DNA of 64,000 nt, taken from JALOAD01 sp023228995 [NCBI: Candidatus Muiribacterium halophilum] (lineage in GTDB: Bacteria; Muiribacteriota; Muiribacteriia; Muiribacteriales). A model generated the notes under the pieces. That model was given only the letters and a program-made list of their open reading frames with translations. It was not told the origin of the DNA and did no database searches. Position 1 is the first letter of the stretch; the number at the start of each line of letters is the position of its first letter. The stretch lies in assembly GCA_023228995.1 (NCBI GenBank), contig JALOAD010000001.1:62001-126000 (forward strand), in the 5' to 3' direction. Position numbers and translations under genes: made by a program. Below, in pieces: positions 15,201-22,933 of the stretch.

Positions 15201-15903
15201 TCGACTTCCAAGCTCCTTTTGTTTTTAATTTTTCAGTTATAATTTTAACTTTTTCTGCATTCATGTTATTCATTATCAATGCGGATTTTGATTCTTTCAT
15301 CATCATAATCAAATCAATTGCAAGATCAGTATCCATTTCATTAAAAGTCAATGCTGCTGCTTCAGAATCCATTTTTTCATATATGACTGCAATTTTTTTA
15401 AGCTTTTCAAGTTTTTCAAGATCATTAAGTTGTTCAGTTTTAATACCATCGCTTATATTTGTTTTTCTGTTTTCTAAATCATCGATTTTATTTTTAAGCT
15501 CATCTAATTTTTTATTAGTATCTTCCCATTCAATCTTTTTTTCTTCCATCTCTTTTTCAAGATCAATAAGTTCTTTCATTTTATTTTCAATATCTAATTC
15601 AGCTTTTTTTAACTCTTTTTGTTGAGAATTATACTGTTCACTCTGTTCTTCAATCCAATATTTTAATCTTTCTTCCTCGCTCAAATGCAAAACTCTAACT
15701 TTTTCAACATATTCGGCTATAATAGGAATACTTTTTATATTATCAGGAAGTTTTCTTCTAATATTTAAAGCACCAATATAATCCATAAGAATTATAAAAA
15801 TTCCTAAAACTCCTAAAAGAATAAAAAATAATACAACTGCCAATATTTTACTAAAAAAAGATGTCTTTTTTTTAACTACATTATCATCATTTTCTTTTGC
15901 CAT
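15193..15903 (-). CDS. FlbB/MotE-like flagellar protein with MgtE-N-like domain
   Basis: 236 aa: one membrane anchor (residues 20-41, KILAVVLFFILLGVLGIFIIL), a periplasmic coiled coil (about 75-165, ELKKAELDIENKMKEL...), and a C-terminal helical domain (EKMDSEAAALTFNEMDTDLAIDLIMMMKESKSALIMNNM) of the MgtE intracellular N type. This is the layout of spirochaete FlbB and proteobacterial MotE, which build or stabilise the stator-associated collar. The position after fliJ fits. There is an 8-nt overlap with uppP. Confidence 0.8.
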   Translation of the reverse strand: MAKENDDNVVKKKTSFFSKILAVVLFFILLGVLGIFIILMDYIGALNIRRKLPDNIKSIPIIAEYVEKVRVLHLSEEERLKYWIEEQSEQYNSQQKELKKAELDIENKMKELIDLEKEMEEKKIEWEDTNKKLDELKNKIDDLENRKTNISDGIKTEQLNDLEKLEKLKKIAVIYEKMDSEAAALTFNEMDTDLAIDLIMMMKESKSALIMNNMNAEKVKIITEKLKTKGAWKSND

Positions 15904-15917
15904 TAAAAACTACCTCA

Positions 15918-16235
15918 CTAAAAAAGCTTTTCAGAAATTGTCTTATAAAAATCAAGTGAATTTTTATTTTTAAGACTTTCCATACTACTTATTCCTGTAA
16001 CTTTTTTCAAAAATTCAGGAGCAAGTTTTTCAATATCTGCAACATTATCATCGCCAAGAATATTATTTATTTTTGCAAGTTCTTCGCCTAATTTGCTATT
16101 AATTTTATTATCGCCATTATCTATATTGTTTTGTAATTCTTTTTTAAATTTTAATGAAGAAACCTTATCCAGCTGTGAAACTTTGTCTTTTATTTCACTT
16201 ATTCTACTCTGAACTCTCAAAATATTATTAATCAT
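15918..16235 (-). CDS. Small protein in flagellar operon
   Basis: ATG at 16235 has an SD GGAGG; a longer frame from 16271 has none. The N-terminus MINNILRVQSRISEIKDKV resembles the first residues of flagellum-linked lytic transglycosylases in several phyla (inference from memory), but no catalytic domain follows; the rest is helical and soluble (KLGEELAKINNILGDDN, then SLDFYKTISEKLF). It lies between fliJ and the FlbB/MotE-like gene, 14 bp from the latter. It may be a rod or hook chaperone or a decayed hydrolase. Confidence 0.6.
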   Translation of the reverse strand: MINNILRVQSRISEIKDKVSQLDKVSSLKFKKELQNNIDNGDNKINSKLGEELAKINNILGDDNVADIEKLAPEFLKKVTGISSMESLKNKNSLDFYKTISEKLF

Positions 16236-16429
16236 AGTTATCCTCCGTTTAAAAAGCTGCGAAATTGCCAATCAAAATGTTCAATGAACATTTTTTAGCG
16301 AATTAGCGAAATGGATTTAGTACTTTCCTATTTCACTTTGCCCTATACCGCTCTCATACGCTTGACATACTCACATACCGTTTTTATACTTCCCTGGCTT
16401 CACCATTTCACCATTTCGCTTGCTTCTAC
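16236..16429. repeat. Repeat mosaic between fliJ and next flagellar gene
   Basis: GAATTAGCGAAATGGATTTA (16300 area), TTCCTATTTCACTTTGCCC, a ladder TATACCGCTCTCATACGCTTGACATAC...ACATACCG (16340-16385), and ACCATTTCACCATTTCGCTT. These words match other intergenic mosaics in the window. Confidence 0.5.
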
Positions 16430-16861
16430 CTATCTTTTAAACCTCTGTGTTCCAAGTTCGTCCATAAACTTACTAAGTTGTTTTTCCTCTTCTTTAAAAA
16501 AAGCAATTTTATGTTTTTCTTTAAGCTTTTCAAGTATTTTTTTATTCTTTCTAATTTCAACAACAACATCATTTTGTTTTATTTCTTTTTGCTTAAGTTC
16601 TTCAATTTTATTTTCAATATTAACAATATTATTTTCAAGTTCACGATTTTTCAATGAATAATATCTTAAATCCTCAACATTGAAAAACTCAAGTTCATTA
16701 ACTTTTTTTCTTAAATCCTCAACATCATGTTTTAACTTATTTTTATTTTGAGTTTCCTTTTCAATATTACTTCTAATTCTTGAAAGCAATGCAAATTCTC
16801 TTTTTTCTTCAATTTCTTTAAGATTAAGAAGCCTTTCATATTTATATTTAAACCTTTTCAT
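16430..16861 (-). CDS. fliJ: Flagellar export chaperone FliJ
   Basis: 143 aa, almost entirely coiled coil, starting FKYKYERLLNLKEIEEKREFALLSRI, the usual FliJ opening. FliJ is the central stalk of the flagellar export ATPase and binds FliI and FlhA. It lies 13 bp after fliI. The identification rests on coiled-coil character, length and position, since the family has few fixed motifs. Confidence 0.85.
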   Translation of the reverse strand: MKRFKYKYERLLNLKEIEEKREFALLSRIRSNIEKETQNKNKLKHDVEDLRKKVNELEFFNVEDLRYYSLKNRELENNIVNIENKIEELKQKEIKQNDVVVEIRKNKKILEKLKEKHKIAFFKEEEKQLSKFMDELGTQRFKR

Positions 16862-16874
16862 TCTTTACCCATTT

Positions 16875-18182
16875 TTATGTTTTAAAAATATCCAAAAGCA
16901 TTTCAACAGTTTCATCAAAAGAAAATTTCTCATAAACACCTTGTTTAAGGAAATTTTTAATTTCATCAATTTTTTTAATAGAAAAATCAATATGCGGATT
17001 TGAACCTTTAACATAACCACCAATATTTATAAGATCTTCTGCCTCTTTATAAGTAGAATACACACTTCTCAACCTGTTTGCAGACATAAGATGCTTTTCT
17101 GAACATACTTCAGGCATAAGTCTTGAAACTGATTCAAGAATATCAATAGCTGGATAATGATTCTGCATTACAAGCTCTCTTCTTAAAACAACATGACCAT
17201 CAAGAATACCTCTAACTGCATCAGCAACAGGTTCATCCATATCACTTCCTTCAACAAGAACTGTATAAATACCTGTAATACTACCTTTTTCTGAAGTTCC
17301 AGATCTTTCTAAAAGTTTTGGTAAAACAGAAAAAACTGATGGAGTATAACCTCTAGTCGCTGGAGGTTCACCAATTGTCAACCCTACCTCTCTCTGAGCC
17401 ATAGCAAATCTTGTAACAGAATCCATCATTAAAATCACTTTTTTACCCTGATCTCTAAAGTATTCAGCAATAGATGTTGCAACATAAGCTCCTTTAAGAC
17501 GAATAAGTGCGGGAGTATCTGAAGTTGCAACAACTACAACAGATTTTTTAAGACCTTCTTCGCCAAGATCTCTTTCAATAAATTCCCTAACTTCTCTTCC
17601 ACGCTCTCCAACAAGTGCAAAAACGTTAATATCAGCTTCTGTATTTCTAGCTATCATGCCTAAAAGAGTTGATTTTCCAACACCTGAACCTGCAAATATA
17701 CCTATTCTCTGACCACTTCCAACTGTAAGTACTCCATCCAAAGATTTAACACCAAGTTCAAGTTTATCTTTAATCCTTGACCTTAAAAGAGGATTTGGCG
17801 GTTCATTATAAACTGAATAATACTTTTCAAATTTAACAGGTCCTTTACCATCCATAGGTCTTCCCATTCCATCAAGAACTCTACCAAGAAGTGCTTTGCC
17901 AACACCTACTCTTAAAGTATGTCCAGTTGCTCTAACTTCACAACCTGGAGCAATATCATGAACTTCCGAAAACGGCATTAAAAGGACTTTATTATCTTTA
18001 AAACCAACAATTTCAGAATAAATAGGTTCTTTTGAACCTCTTGGATAAATGTAACAGAGTTCGCCAATTCTTGCAGATGGCCCTAAAGATTCAATTAACA
18101 GACCAATTACATGCGTTACTTTACCATTAACTTTTAGAGTATCTATATTTTTTATTTTACTTTCAAGATAATCAAAATCCAT
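16875..18182 (-). CDS. fliI: Flagellum-specific export ATPase FliI
   Basis: 435 aa F1-beta-like ATPase: Walker A GSGVGKST (165-172), ALVGERGREVREFIE, Walker B VILMMDSVTRFAMAQREVGLTIGEPPATRGYTPSVFS, and the family tail with YKEAEDLINIGGY. It energises unfolding and loading of flagellar export substrates at the membrane with FliH and FliJ. The start overlaps the fliH stop by one nucleotide. Confidence 0.97.
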   Translation of the reverse strand: MDFDYLESKIKNIDTLKVNGKVTHVIGLLIESLGPSARIGELCYIYPRGSKEPIYSEIVGFKDNKVLLMPFSEVHDIAPGCEVRATGHTLRVGVGKALLGRVLDGMGRPMDGKGPVKFEKYYSVYNEPPNPLLRSRIKDKLELGVKSLDGVLTVGSGQRIGIFAGSGVGKSTLLGMIARNTEADINVFALVGERGREVREFIERDLGEEGLKKSVVVVATSDTPALIRLKGAYVATSIAEYFRDQGKKVILMMDSVTRFAMAQREVGLTIGEPPATRGYTPSVFSVLPKLLERSGTSEKGSITGIYTVLVEGSDMDEPVADAVRGILDGHVVLRRELVMQNHYPAIDILESVSRLMPEVCSEKHLMSANRLRSVYSTYKEAEDLINIGGYVKGSNPHIDFSIKKIDEIKNFLKQGVYEKFSFDETVEMLLDIFKT

Positions 18183-19012
18183 TAAAGACCTTCTTCAAGA
18201 ATTTGTCTTTCAAGTTCTTCAAACTGTGAATCTATTACTGCATCAATAAAGCCGTAATCTGTTTCAATAATACAATCACCTGGTTTAAGATAATTTTCTT
18301 CAATTATATTAAAATTTTTCAAACCTCTAATTGTATTAAAAAACTCTTCTTTTTTTAACTCAATAATATTCAAATCTTTTTTATTTATATGAACTGTTAC
18401 ATTTGCCTTATCAGTTAATCTAGCCAAAGCTGCTTGAATATTATTCAAAACAATCTCTTTATTTATAAGTAACTCTGAATTAACAACTTTTTTAGCTATA
18501 AGAAAAACAATTTTTAGAATTTCTTTATCTGAATTAACAAGAATTTCTTGTTTTTTTTCAATTACACTATTGGCAATTCTTTCAGCTTCCTGAAGAACAG
18601 TTGTATATTGTTCTCTTGAAGATTTAAGACCTTCTTGTTCACCATCATTAACACCTTTTTCAAAACCATCATCATAAGCTTTAGAATATTTTTCTTCTGA
18701 ATTTTCTTTTATTTCGATCTGAGCATTTTTTTTTAAATTTTCACATTCAATTTTCACATCTTCAATCTCTTTATATATTTTATCTTTTTCAATTTCAGCT
18801 TGTTTTAAAATAGAATCTGCTTTTTTTTGGGCATTTGAAATAATATCTTGTGATTGACTTTTTAAATTATTAATTTCATTGACAATATTTTGTTTTTCAT
18901 CAATAAGTCTTTCATACTCGACTTTTTCAGGATCAATTATTGGTTTTTTTATAACACCAGACTCACCAATTATTATTTTATTATTTATGTTTTTTAATTT
19001 AAATACAGTCAA
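18182..19012 (-). CDS. fliH: Flagellar assembly protein FliH
   Basis: 276 aa. A short hydrophobic N-terminus is followed by a long coiled coil (about 30-130) and a conserved C-terminal domain (KIVFLIAKKVVNSELLINKEIVLNNIQAALARL, VTVHINKKDL, CIIETDYGFIDAVIDSQFEEL), typical FliH/YscL. It tethers and restrains FliI. The start is a TTG (19012) with SD AGGAG. The 230-bp gap upstream from fliG carries repeats, unusual inside this operon. Confidence 0.92.
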   Translation of the reverse strand: MTVFKLKNINNKIIIGESGVIKKPIIDPEKVEYERLIDEKQNIVNEINNLKSQSQDIISNAQKKADSILKQAEIEKDKIYKEIEDVKIECENLKKNAQIEIKENSEEKYSKAYDDGFEKGVNDGEQEGLKSSREQYTTVLQEAERIANSVIEKKQEILVNSDKEILKIVFLIAKKVVNSELLINKEIVLNNIQAALARLTDKANVTVHINKKDLNIIELKKEEFFNTIRGLKNFNIIEENYLKPGDCIIETDYGFIDAVIDSQFEELERQILEEGL

Positions 19013-19241
19013 AAGTAACTCCTATTTAAAACAGATCCCGGCTCAGAATAATACCGGGATGACAGCTTAAGTGAATGTGACTGCAAGGTGACATAGTGAC
19101 TTTGTTTTTTGTCACTAATGTCATAAAATGACATTTCACGCTCTATCCGTCACGGCTTTACTGCTTTTACTTTTCCGATACCCCGTGTCCCGAACCCCGG
19201 TCTTTTCCTATTTCACGCTCTATCCGTCATGCCTTTTTATT
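19013..19241. repeat. Hairpins and direct repeats between fliG and fliH
   Basis: It contains a CCGGGATGACA hairpin (19036-19063), a stem TGACATAGTGAC/GTCACTAATGTCA (19089-19123, one bulge), a palindrome AATGTCAtaaaTGACATT, and two direct copies of ATTTCACGCTCTATCCGTCA (19133 and 19210) separated by a C-rich segment. Confidence 0.6.
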
Positions 19242-20261
19242 TTATACAACAATTTCTTCTTCGCCACCTCTTGATATTACAACTTCACCCTGTTCTTCAA
19301 GACTTCTAATTATATTAACAATTTTTTGCTGAGCTTCTTCAACATCTTTAACCCTAACAGGTCCCATAAATTCCATATCTTCTACAAGCATAGCAGATGC
19401 TCTTTTTGACATATTTTTACCGAATTTTTCCATAACTTCTTCCGTTGCCCCTTTAAGAGCAACTGATAGATCTTTTGTATCAATTTCTCTAAGAATTCGC
19501 TGAATTCCTCTATCATCAATATGAATAACATCTTCAAATACAAACATTCTCTTTTTAATTTCTTCAGCAAGTTCAGGATCTTGTATTTCAAGAGTTTCAA
19601 TAATACTTTTTTCAGTACCACGGTCAACTTTTGTCAATACTTCAACAATAGCATCAATACCGCCAACTGATGTATAATCCTCTGAAAGAACAGAAGAAAG
19701 TTTTTTCTCAAGAATTCTTTCCATTTCACGAACAACTTCAGGAGCTGTCGATTCCATTTTTGCAACCCTTCGAGCAACATCAGCCTGAATATCAGCCGGA
19801 AGCTGAGTTAATATAAATCCAGATTTTTCAGCCGGAAGAAATGAAAGTATAAGAGCAATTGCCTGAGGATGTTCGCCTTGAATAAAGTTTAAAAGCTGAC
19901 TAGGATCAAGAGTTCTAACAATATCAAAAGGTCTAACCTGAAATGTTGCTGTAAGTTTACCAAGTATTTCATTAGCTTTTTCCACTCCAAGAGCTTTTTC
20001 AAGGAGCTCTTTTGCATAACCAATACCACCCTGACTTATAAACTCAGACGCTTGAAGAAGCTGATTGAATTCATCAATCACTTTATCTCTAACTTCAGAA
20101 TCAACTCTCTGCATCTTAGCAATTTCAAGAGTAAGAAGTTCAATTTCTTCTTCAGAGAATTCTTTAAATATCTGTGATGATATTTCAGGTCCAAGAAATA
20201 TAAGCAAAATTGCAACTTTCTGCCTACCTGTTAAATCCATTTTTCCTTTACCTTTACTCAT
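19242..20261 (-). CDS. fliG: Flagellar motor switch protein FliG
   Basis: 339 aa with the full set of FliG domains: N-terminal (LTGRQKVAILLIFLGPEISSQIFKEF), middle with the EHPQAIALILSFLPAEKSG motif, and C-terminal torque domain (DDRGIQRILREIDTKDLSVALKGA, KNMSKRASAMLVEDMEFMGPVRVKDVEEAQQKIV). It sits on FliF and transmits torque from the stators. The SD AAGGAG lies at the end of fliF, 9 bp away. Confidence 0.97.
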   Translation of the reverse strand: MSKGKGKMDLTGRQKVAILLIFLGPEISSQIFKEFSEEEIELLTLEIAKMQRVDSEVRDKVIDEFNQLLQASEFISQGGIGYAKELLEKALGVEKANEILGKLTATFQVRPFDIVRTLDPSQLLNFIQGEHPQAIALILSFLPAEKSGFILTQLPADIQADVARRVAKMESTAPEVVREMERILEKKLSSVLSEDYTSVGGIDAIVEVLTKVDRGTEKSIIETLEIQDPELAEEIKKRMFVFEDVIHIDDRGIQRILREIDTKDLSVALKGATEEVMEKFGKNMSKRASAMLVEDMEFMGPVRVKDVEEAQQKIVNIIRSLEEQGEVVISRGGEEEIVV

Positions 20262-20270
20262 AATTGCTCC

Positions 20271-21830
20271 TTATTCTTCAAGCATCCAAGCTTTTAAAAG
20301 TTTTGATACATTTTCAGGATCCTGCTGAGCAATCCTTTTAATTCTATCATGCATTTCTTTCCTTTCCTGTTCTTCTATAGAAATAATTGGTTCAAATTCT
20401 TCTTCAATTTCAACAACCTGCTCGACTTCTTCTTCCTGAGCCATTCTTCTTCTCTTAGCAACCTGATAGTTTCTATACCATCTAACCGCAAGTATTGTCA
20501 TTATAATAAACACAATGCTAGCAATAGTTGCAAGAGTCATAATAAGCTTCATTCTTCTTTCTCTTTCAATCTCATCAAGCATTTTTTGATACCATTCTTT
20601 ATCAAAATGAATTTGAGTAAGACTAATAGTATCTCCACGATTATCATTAAATCCTACAGCATTTTTCACAGCTTCCTGAAGACCTGATTTTTCTTCAACT
20701 GTAAGTTTTCTATTATCATTGACAAGAACTGATATAGTAAGTCTTTTTAATGAACCTGGAGTTTTTATGAGATTTTTTTGTTCAGAATTTATTTCATAAT
20801 TAGATATTAACTTATCTCTTGTATATTTTGAACTATCTCCTTCAATTGCTTTATAACCCGGTATATTTGAATCAGTACCTGGAACTCCACCTGGGAATTT
20901 GCCAGTACCTTCATATTTTTCTGCTTCTTTTTCTTCTGATCTTTTAATACCAGTATCTTCTCCTGGAATTGGAGGTGAAAAATTCTTAATTGTAGTTTCA
21001 ATTTTATCAAAATCAAATTCAACTGATATTTTTACATCAGAATTATCAGGACCAAGAACTTTATCCAGCATTTGCCTTGATTTTTTAGCTAAATCTTTTT
21101 CAAATTCCTTTTGTATCTGAATAATTGTCATTGTTTTTGAAGCATCATCTTTTTGATAATCAACCTGATCTGAAAGGATTTTACCGCTTGAATCAACAAC
21201 TTTAACATTTTCAGGAAACATTCCTTCAATACTAAATGCAACAAGATTCTGTATTGCTCTAATGTTTTCTACTGTAATATCTTCAAAAGGTCTTAATTTA
21301 AGCATTACAGCAGCTGTTGGATCGACTTCATCTTCTTTAAAAAGTTTTTCAGCTGGAATATTTACATGAACTCTTGCATTTACAATCTGATCTATTCTGC
21401 CAATTGTATATTCAAGCTCACCTTGAATACCTCGAACATAATCTATTTTTTCTCTCTGCTTTGTTTGACCTAAAACAGATGTATTTTTGAAAAGACTTTC
21501 CCATGTAACATTTTTTTCAGGCAAAGTATCTGAACCTGCAAGCTCAAGCATTATCTCACTTCTATGTTTAGTAAGAACCAATATATTATTTCCGCCAGCT
21601 TCAAGTTGATAATCATAAGCTTTGTTTTTTAATTCATTTACTATTTTGGATGATTCTTTTGGAGAAAGTCCTGCAAAAAGAACTGACCATTCTTGCTTAC
21701 CACCCCAGAACATCAAGAATAACAATGTAATTGCACTTGCACCTATAATTCCATAGAGAAGAATCTGTTGTTCTTTTCTTAAATTTGAGAAATTAACTTT
21801 TATTTTTTCAATTATTGCTTTAAAATCCAT
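20271..21830 (-). CDS. fliF: Flagellar M-ring protein FliF
   Basis: 519 aa: N-terminal membrane helix (about 25-44, LLYGIIGASAITLLFLMFW), YscJ/FliF ring-building domains (LFAGLSPKESSKIVNELK, ETLPEKN-type segment, VRGIQGELEYTIGRIDQI, ARVHVNIP), second helix near 440-460 (IMTLATIASIVFIIMTILAV) and an acidic cytoplasmic tail ending RIAQQDPENVSKLLKAWMLEE that binds FliG. It forms the MS ring, base of the rotor and housing of the export gate. Confidence 0.97.
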   Translation of the reverse strand: MDFKAIIEKIKVNFSNLRKEQQILLYGIIGASAITLLFLMFWGGKQEWSVLFAGLSPKESSKIVNELKNKAYDYQLEAGGNNILVLTKHRSEIMLELAGSDTLPEKNVTWESLFKNTSVLGQTKQREKIDYVRGIQGELEYTIGRIDQIVNARVHVNIPAEKLFKEDEVDPTAAVMLKLRPFEDITVENIRAIQNLVAFSIEGMFPENVKVVDSSGKILSDQVDYQKDDASKTMTIIQIQKEFEKDLAKKSRQMLDKVLGPDNSDVKISVEFDFDKIETTIKNFSPPIPGEDTGIKRSEEKEAEKYEGTGKFPGGVPGTDSNIPGYKAIEGDSSKYTRDKLISNYEINSEQKNLIKTPGSLKRLTISVLVNDNRKLTVEEKSGLQEAVKNAVGFNDNRGDTISLTQIHFDKEWYQKMLDEIERERRMKLIMTLATIASIVFIIMTILAVRWYRNYQVAKRRRMAQEEEVEQVVEIEEEFEPIISIEEQERKEMHDRIKRIAQQDPENVSKLLKAWMLEE

Positions 21831-21887
21831 TACTTACCCCACTCATCCAATTTTATTTCTATTATTTTAAAGAGAGATCATATTAGA

Positions 21888-22199
21888 TTAAATTTGCATT
21901 CTTTGAACTTCTTGAAAAGCAGTCATTATTTTGTTTTTTACTTCAAGAGTGAATTTGAAAGCTATTTTTGCTTTTTCTGCAGCAACCATAACCTGATGAA
22001 TATCCTCAACATCTCCAGCAACCATTTTTTGAGTCATATCTGCACTTTGTTTTTGAAGATTTATAGTTTTATTGACATTGTCCTGAAAAAGAGTTTTAAA
22101 ATCCTGCATCATATCTCTGTTATGAACTTTAGATACTGGTTTACTCTTAGTATTAACACCTTGAGAAGTTAAAAAATTTGGATTAATAACATTATTCAT
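21888..22199 (-). CDS. fliE: Flagellar hook-basal body protein FliE
   Basis: About 103 aa. The C-terminal part VEDIHQVMVAAEKAKIAFKFTLEVKNKIMTAFQEVQRMQI is the FliE signature. It links the MS ring to the proximal rod. An ATG at 22199 follows a G-rich SD (GGGGG); an ATG at 22214 is also in frame. In many bacteria flgB and flgC precede fliE; here fliE is first and a good promoter lies just upstream, so the rod genes must be elsewhere. Confidence 0.93.
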   Translation of the reverse strand: MNNVINPNFLTSQGVNTKSKPVSKVHNRDMMQDFKTLFQDNVNKTINLQKQSADMTQKMVAGDVEDIHQVMVAAEKAKIAFKFTLEVKNKIMTAFQEVQRMQI

Positions 22200-22298
22200 T
22201 TGAAAAGCCCCCATCCATTATATTTTTTTTGAGGACCCGATACGCATTATTATTTTTTTTAAATTTGTTGACCGCTTTATTGTTTTTATATTAAACCG

Positions 22299-22327
22299 AT
22301 TATAATAAAAACTATTCAATGTTTCAA
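22299..22327 (-). promoter_or_regulatory. Sigma-70-type promoter of the fliE operon
   Basis: TTGAAA (22322-22327), 17-bp spacer, TATAAT (22299-22304) on the minus strand. The predicted start is near 22292, leaving a leader of about 90 nt before fliE. No sigma-28 or sigma-54 motif is seen. Confidence 0.7.
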
Positions 22328-22329
22328 AA

Positions 22330-22450
22330 AAATCTTTTTTACCGTTCACCAGCTGTTTTAATCGCTTAAATCGCCTTATTTAATCTTCGCTCAATTCTTT
22401 AGGCAAGAGGTTCGACATATTTACAAAAAAATTAATTTTTTTGTAAAAAA
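22330..22450. other. Gene-free segment upstream of fliE
   Basis: No SD-supported ORF or tRNA fold is visible. The text TTTACCGTTCACCAGCTGTTTTAATCG and GGCAAGAGGTTCGACATAT resembles intergenic mosaic sequence elsewhere. The gene-free stretch ends at the terminator of the 22499-22858 gene. Confidence 0.35.
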
Positions 22451-22483
22451 AAAGCCTGCATAAAAAGCAGACTTTTAATTATT
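22451..22483 (-). terminator. Rho-independent terminator
   Basis: On the minus strand AGTCTGC (loop TTTTTAT) GCAGGCT forms 7 pairs including one G-U, followed by a run of at least eight T. It ends the 22499-22858 transcript. Confidence 0.8.
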
Positions 22484-22498
22484 ATATTATTTTTTTTA

Positions 22499-22858
22499 TT
22501 ATTCAATACTATAACCGATACCATTGTAATTTACTTCAGCTTTATTAACTTCTACCTTCATCTGACCATTTTTTACAAGTTCAAGATGATTCCACCAGTA
22601 AAAGTGAGGTCTTTCCTTATAAGAAGGAAGATCGCCGAAATCACAAGCATTTTGAGCACAAAAAGTATTGAATTTTGTAACATGAGCATTAGTAGTATTA
22701 GAGTCTTTTAATCTGTCTCTTAATCTAAGAAGTAATTTCCATCTTTTACCATCTTTCAAAAATTCTTCTGGATTTAAAAGCAAATCATCCACCATACCCT
22801 TAAAGTTTTTGTTAGCCTCGATAAGACTATCAAATGTAACTTCTTCAACATTCATCAT
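22499..22858 (-). CDS. Hypothetical soluble protein (119 aa)
   Basis: ATG at 22858 with a strong SD (GGAGGGG). It has a helical N-terminal part (SLIEANKNFKGMVDDLLLNPEEFLKDGKRWKLLLRLRDRL), a central FNTFCAQNACDFGDLPSYKERPHFYWWNHL segment with two Cys and two Trp, and a short beta tail. No family is recognised. It is a single-gene unit with its own promoter (22895-22923) and terminator (22451-22483), which suggests independent, possibly strong, expression. Confidence 0.65.
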   Translation of the reverse strand: MMNVEEVTFDSLIEANKNFKGMVDDLLLNPEEFLKDGKRWKLLLRLRDRLKDSNTTNAHVTKFNTFCAQNACDFGDLPSYKERPHFYWWNHLELVKNGQMKVEVNKAEVNYNGIGYSIE

Positions 22859-22894
22859 TTGGATTCCCCTCCAGAGTTTTTATCCATGGAGTTA

Positions 22895-22923
22895 ATTATA
22901 ACCTATGCTTATTATTTAATCAA
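22895..22923 (-). promoter_or_regulatory. Promoter of the 119-aa gene
   Basis: TTGATT (22918-22923), 17-bp spacer, TATAAT (22895-22900), minus strand, about 35-40 nt upstream of the ATG. Confidence 0.65.
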
Positions 22924-22933
22924 TACTTTTTTT

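Noticed and set aside
22230-22450. tRNA or other structured RNA upstream of fliE
   Set aside because: No cloverleaf or CCA-type acceptor could be drawn; the words match other intergenic mosaics.
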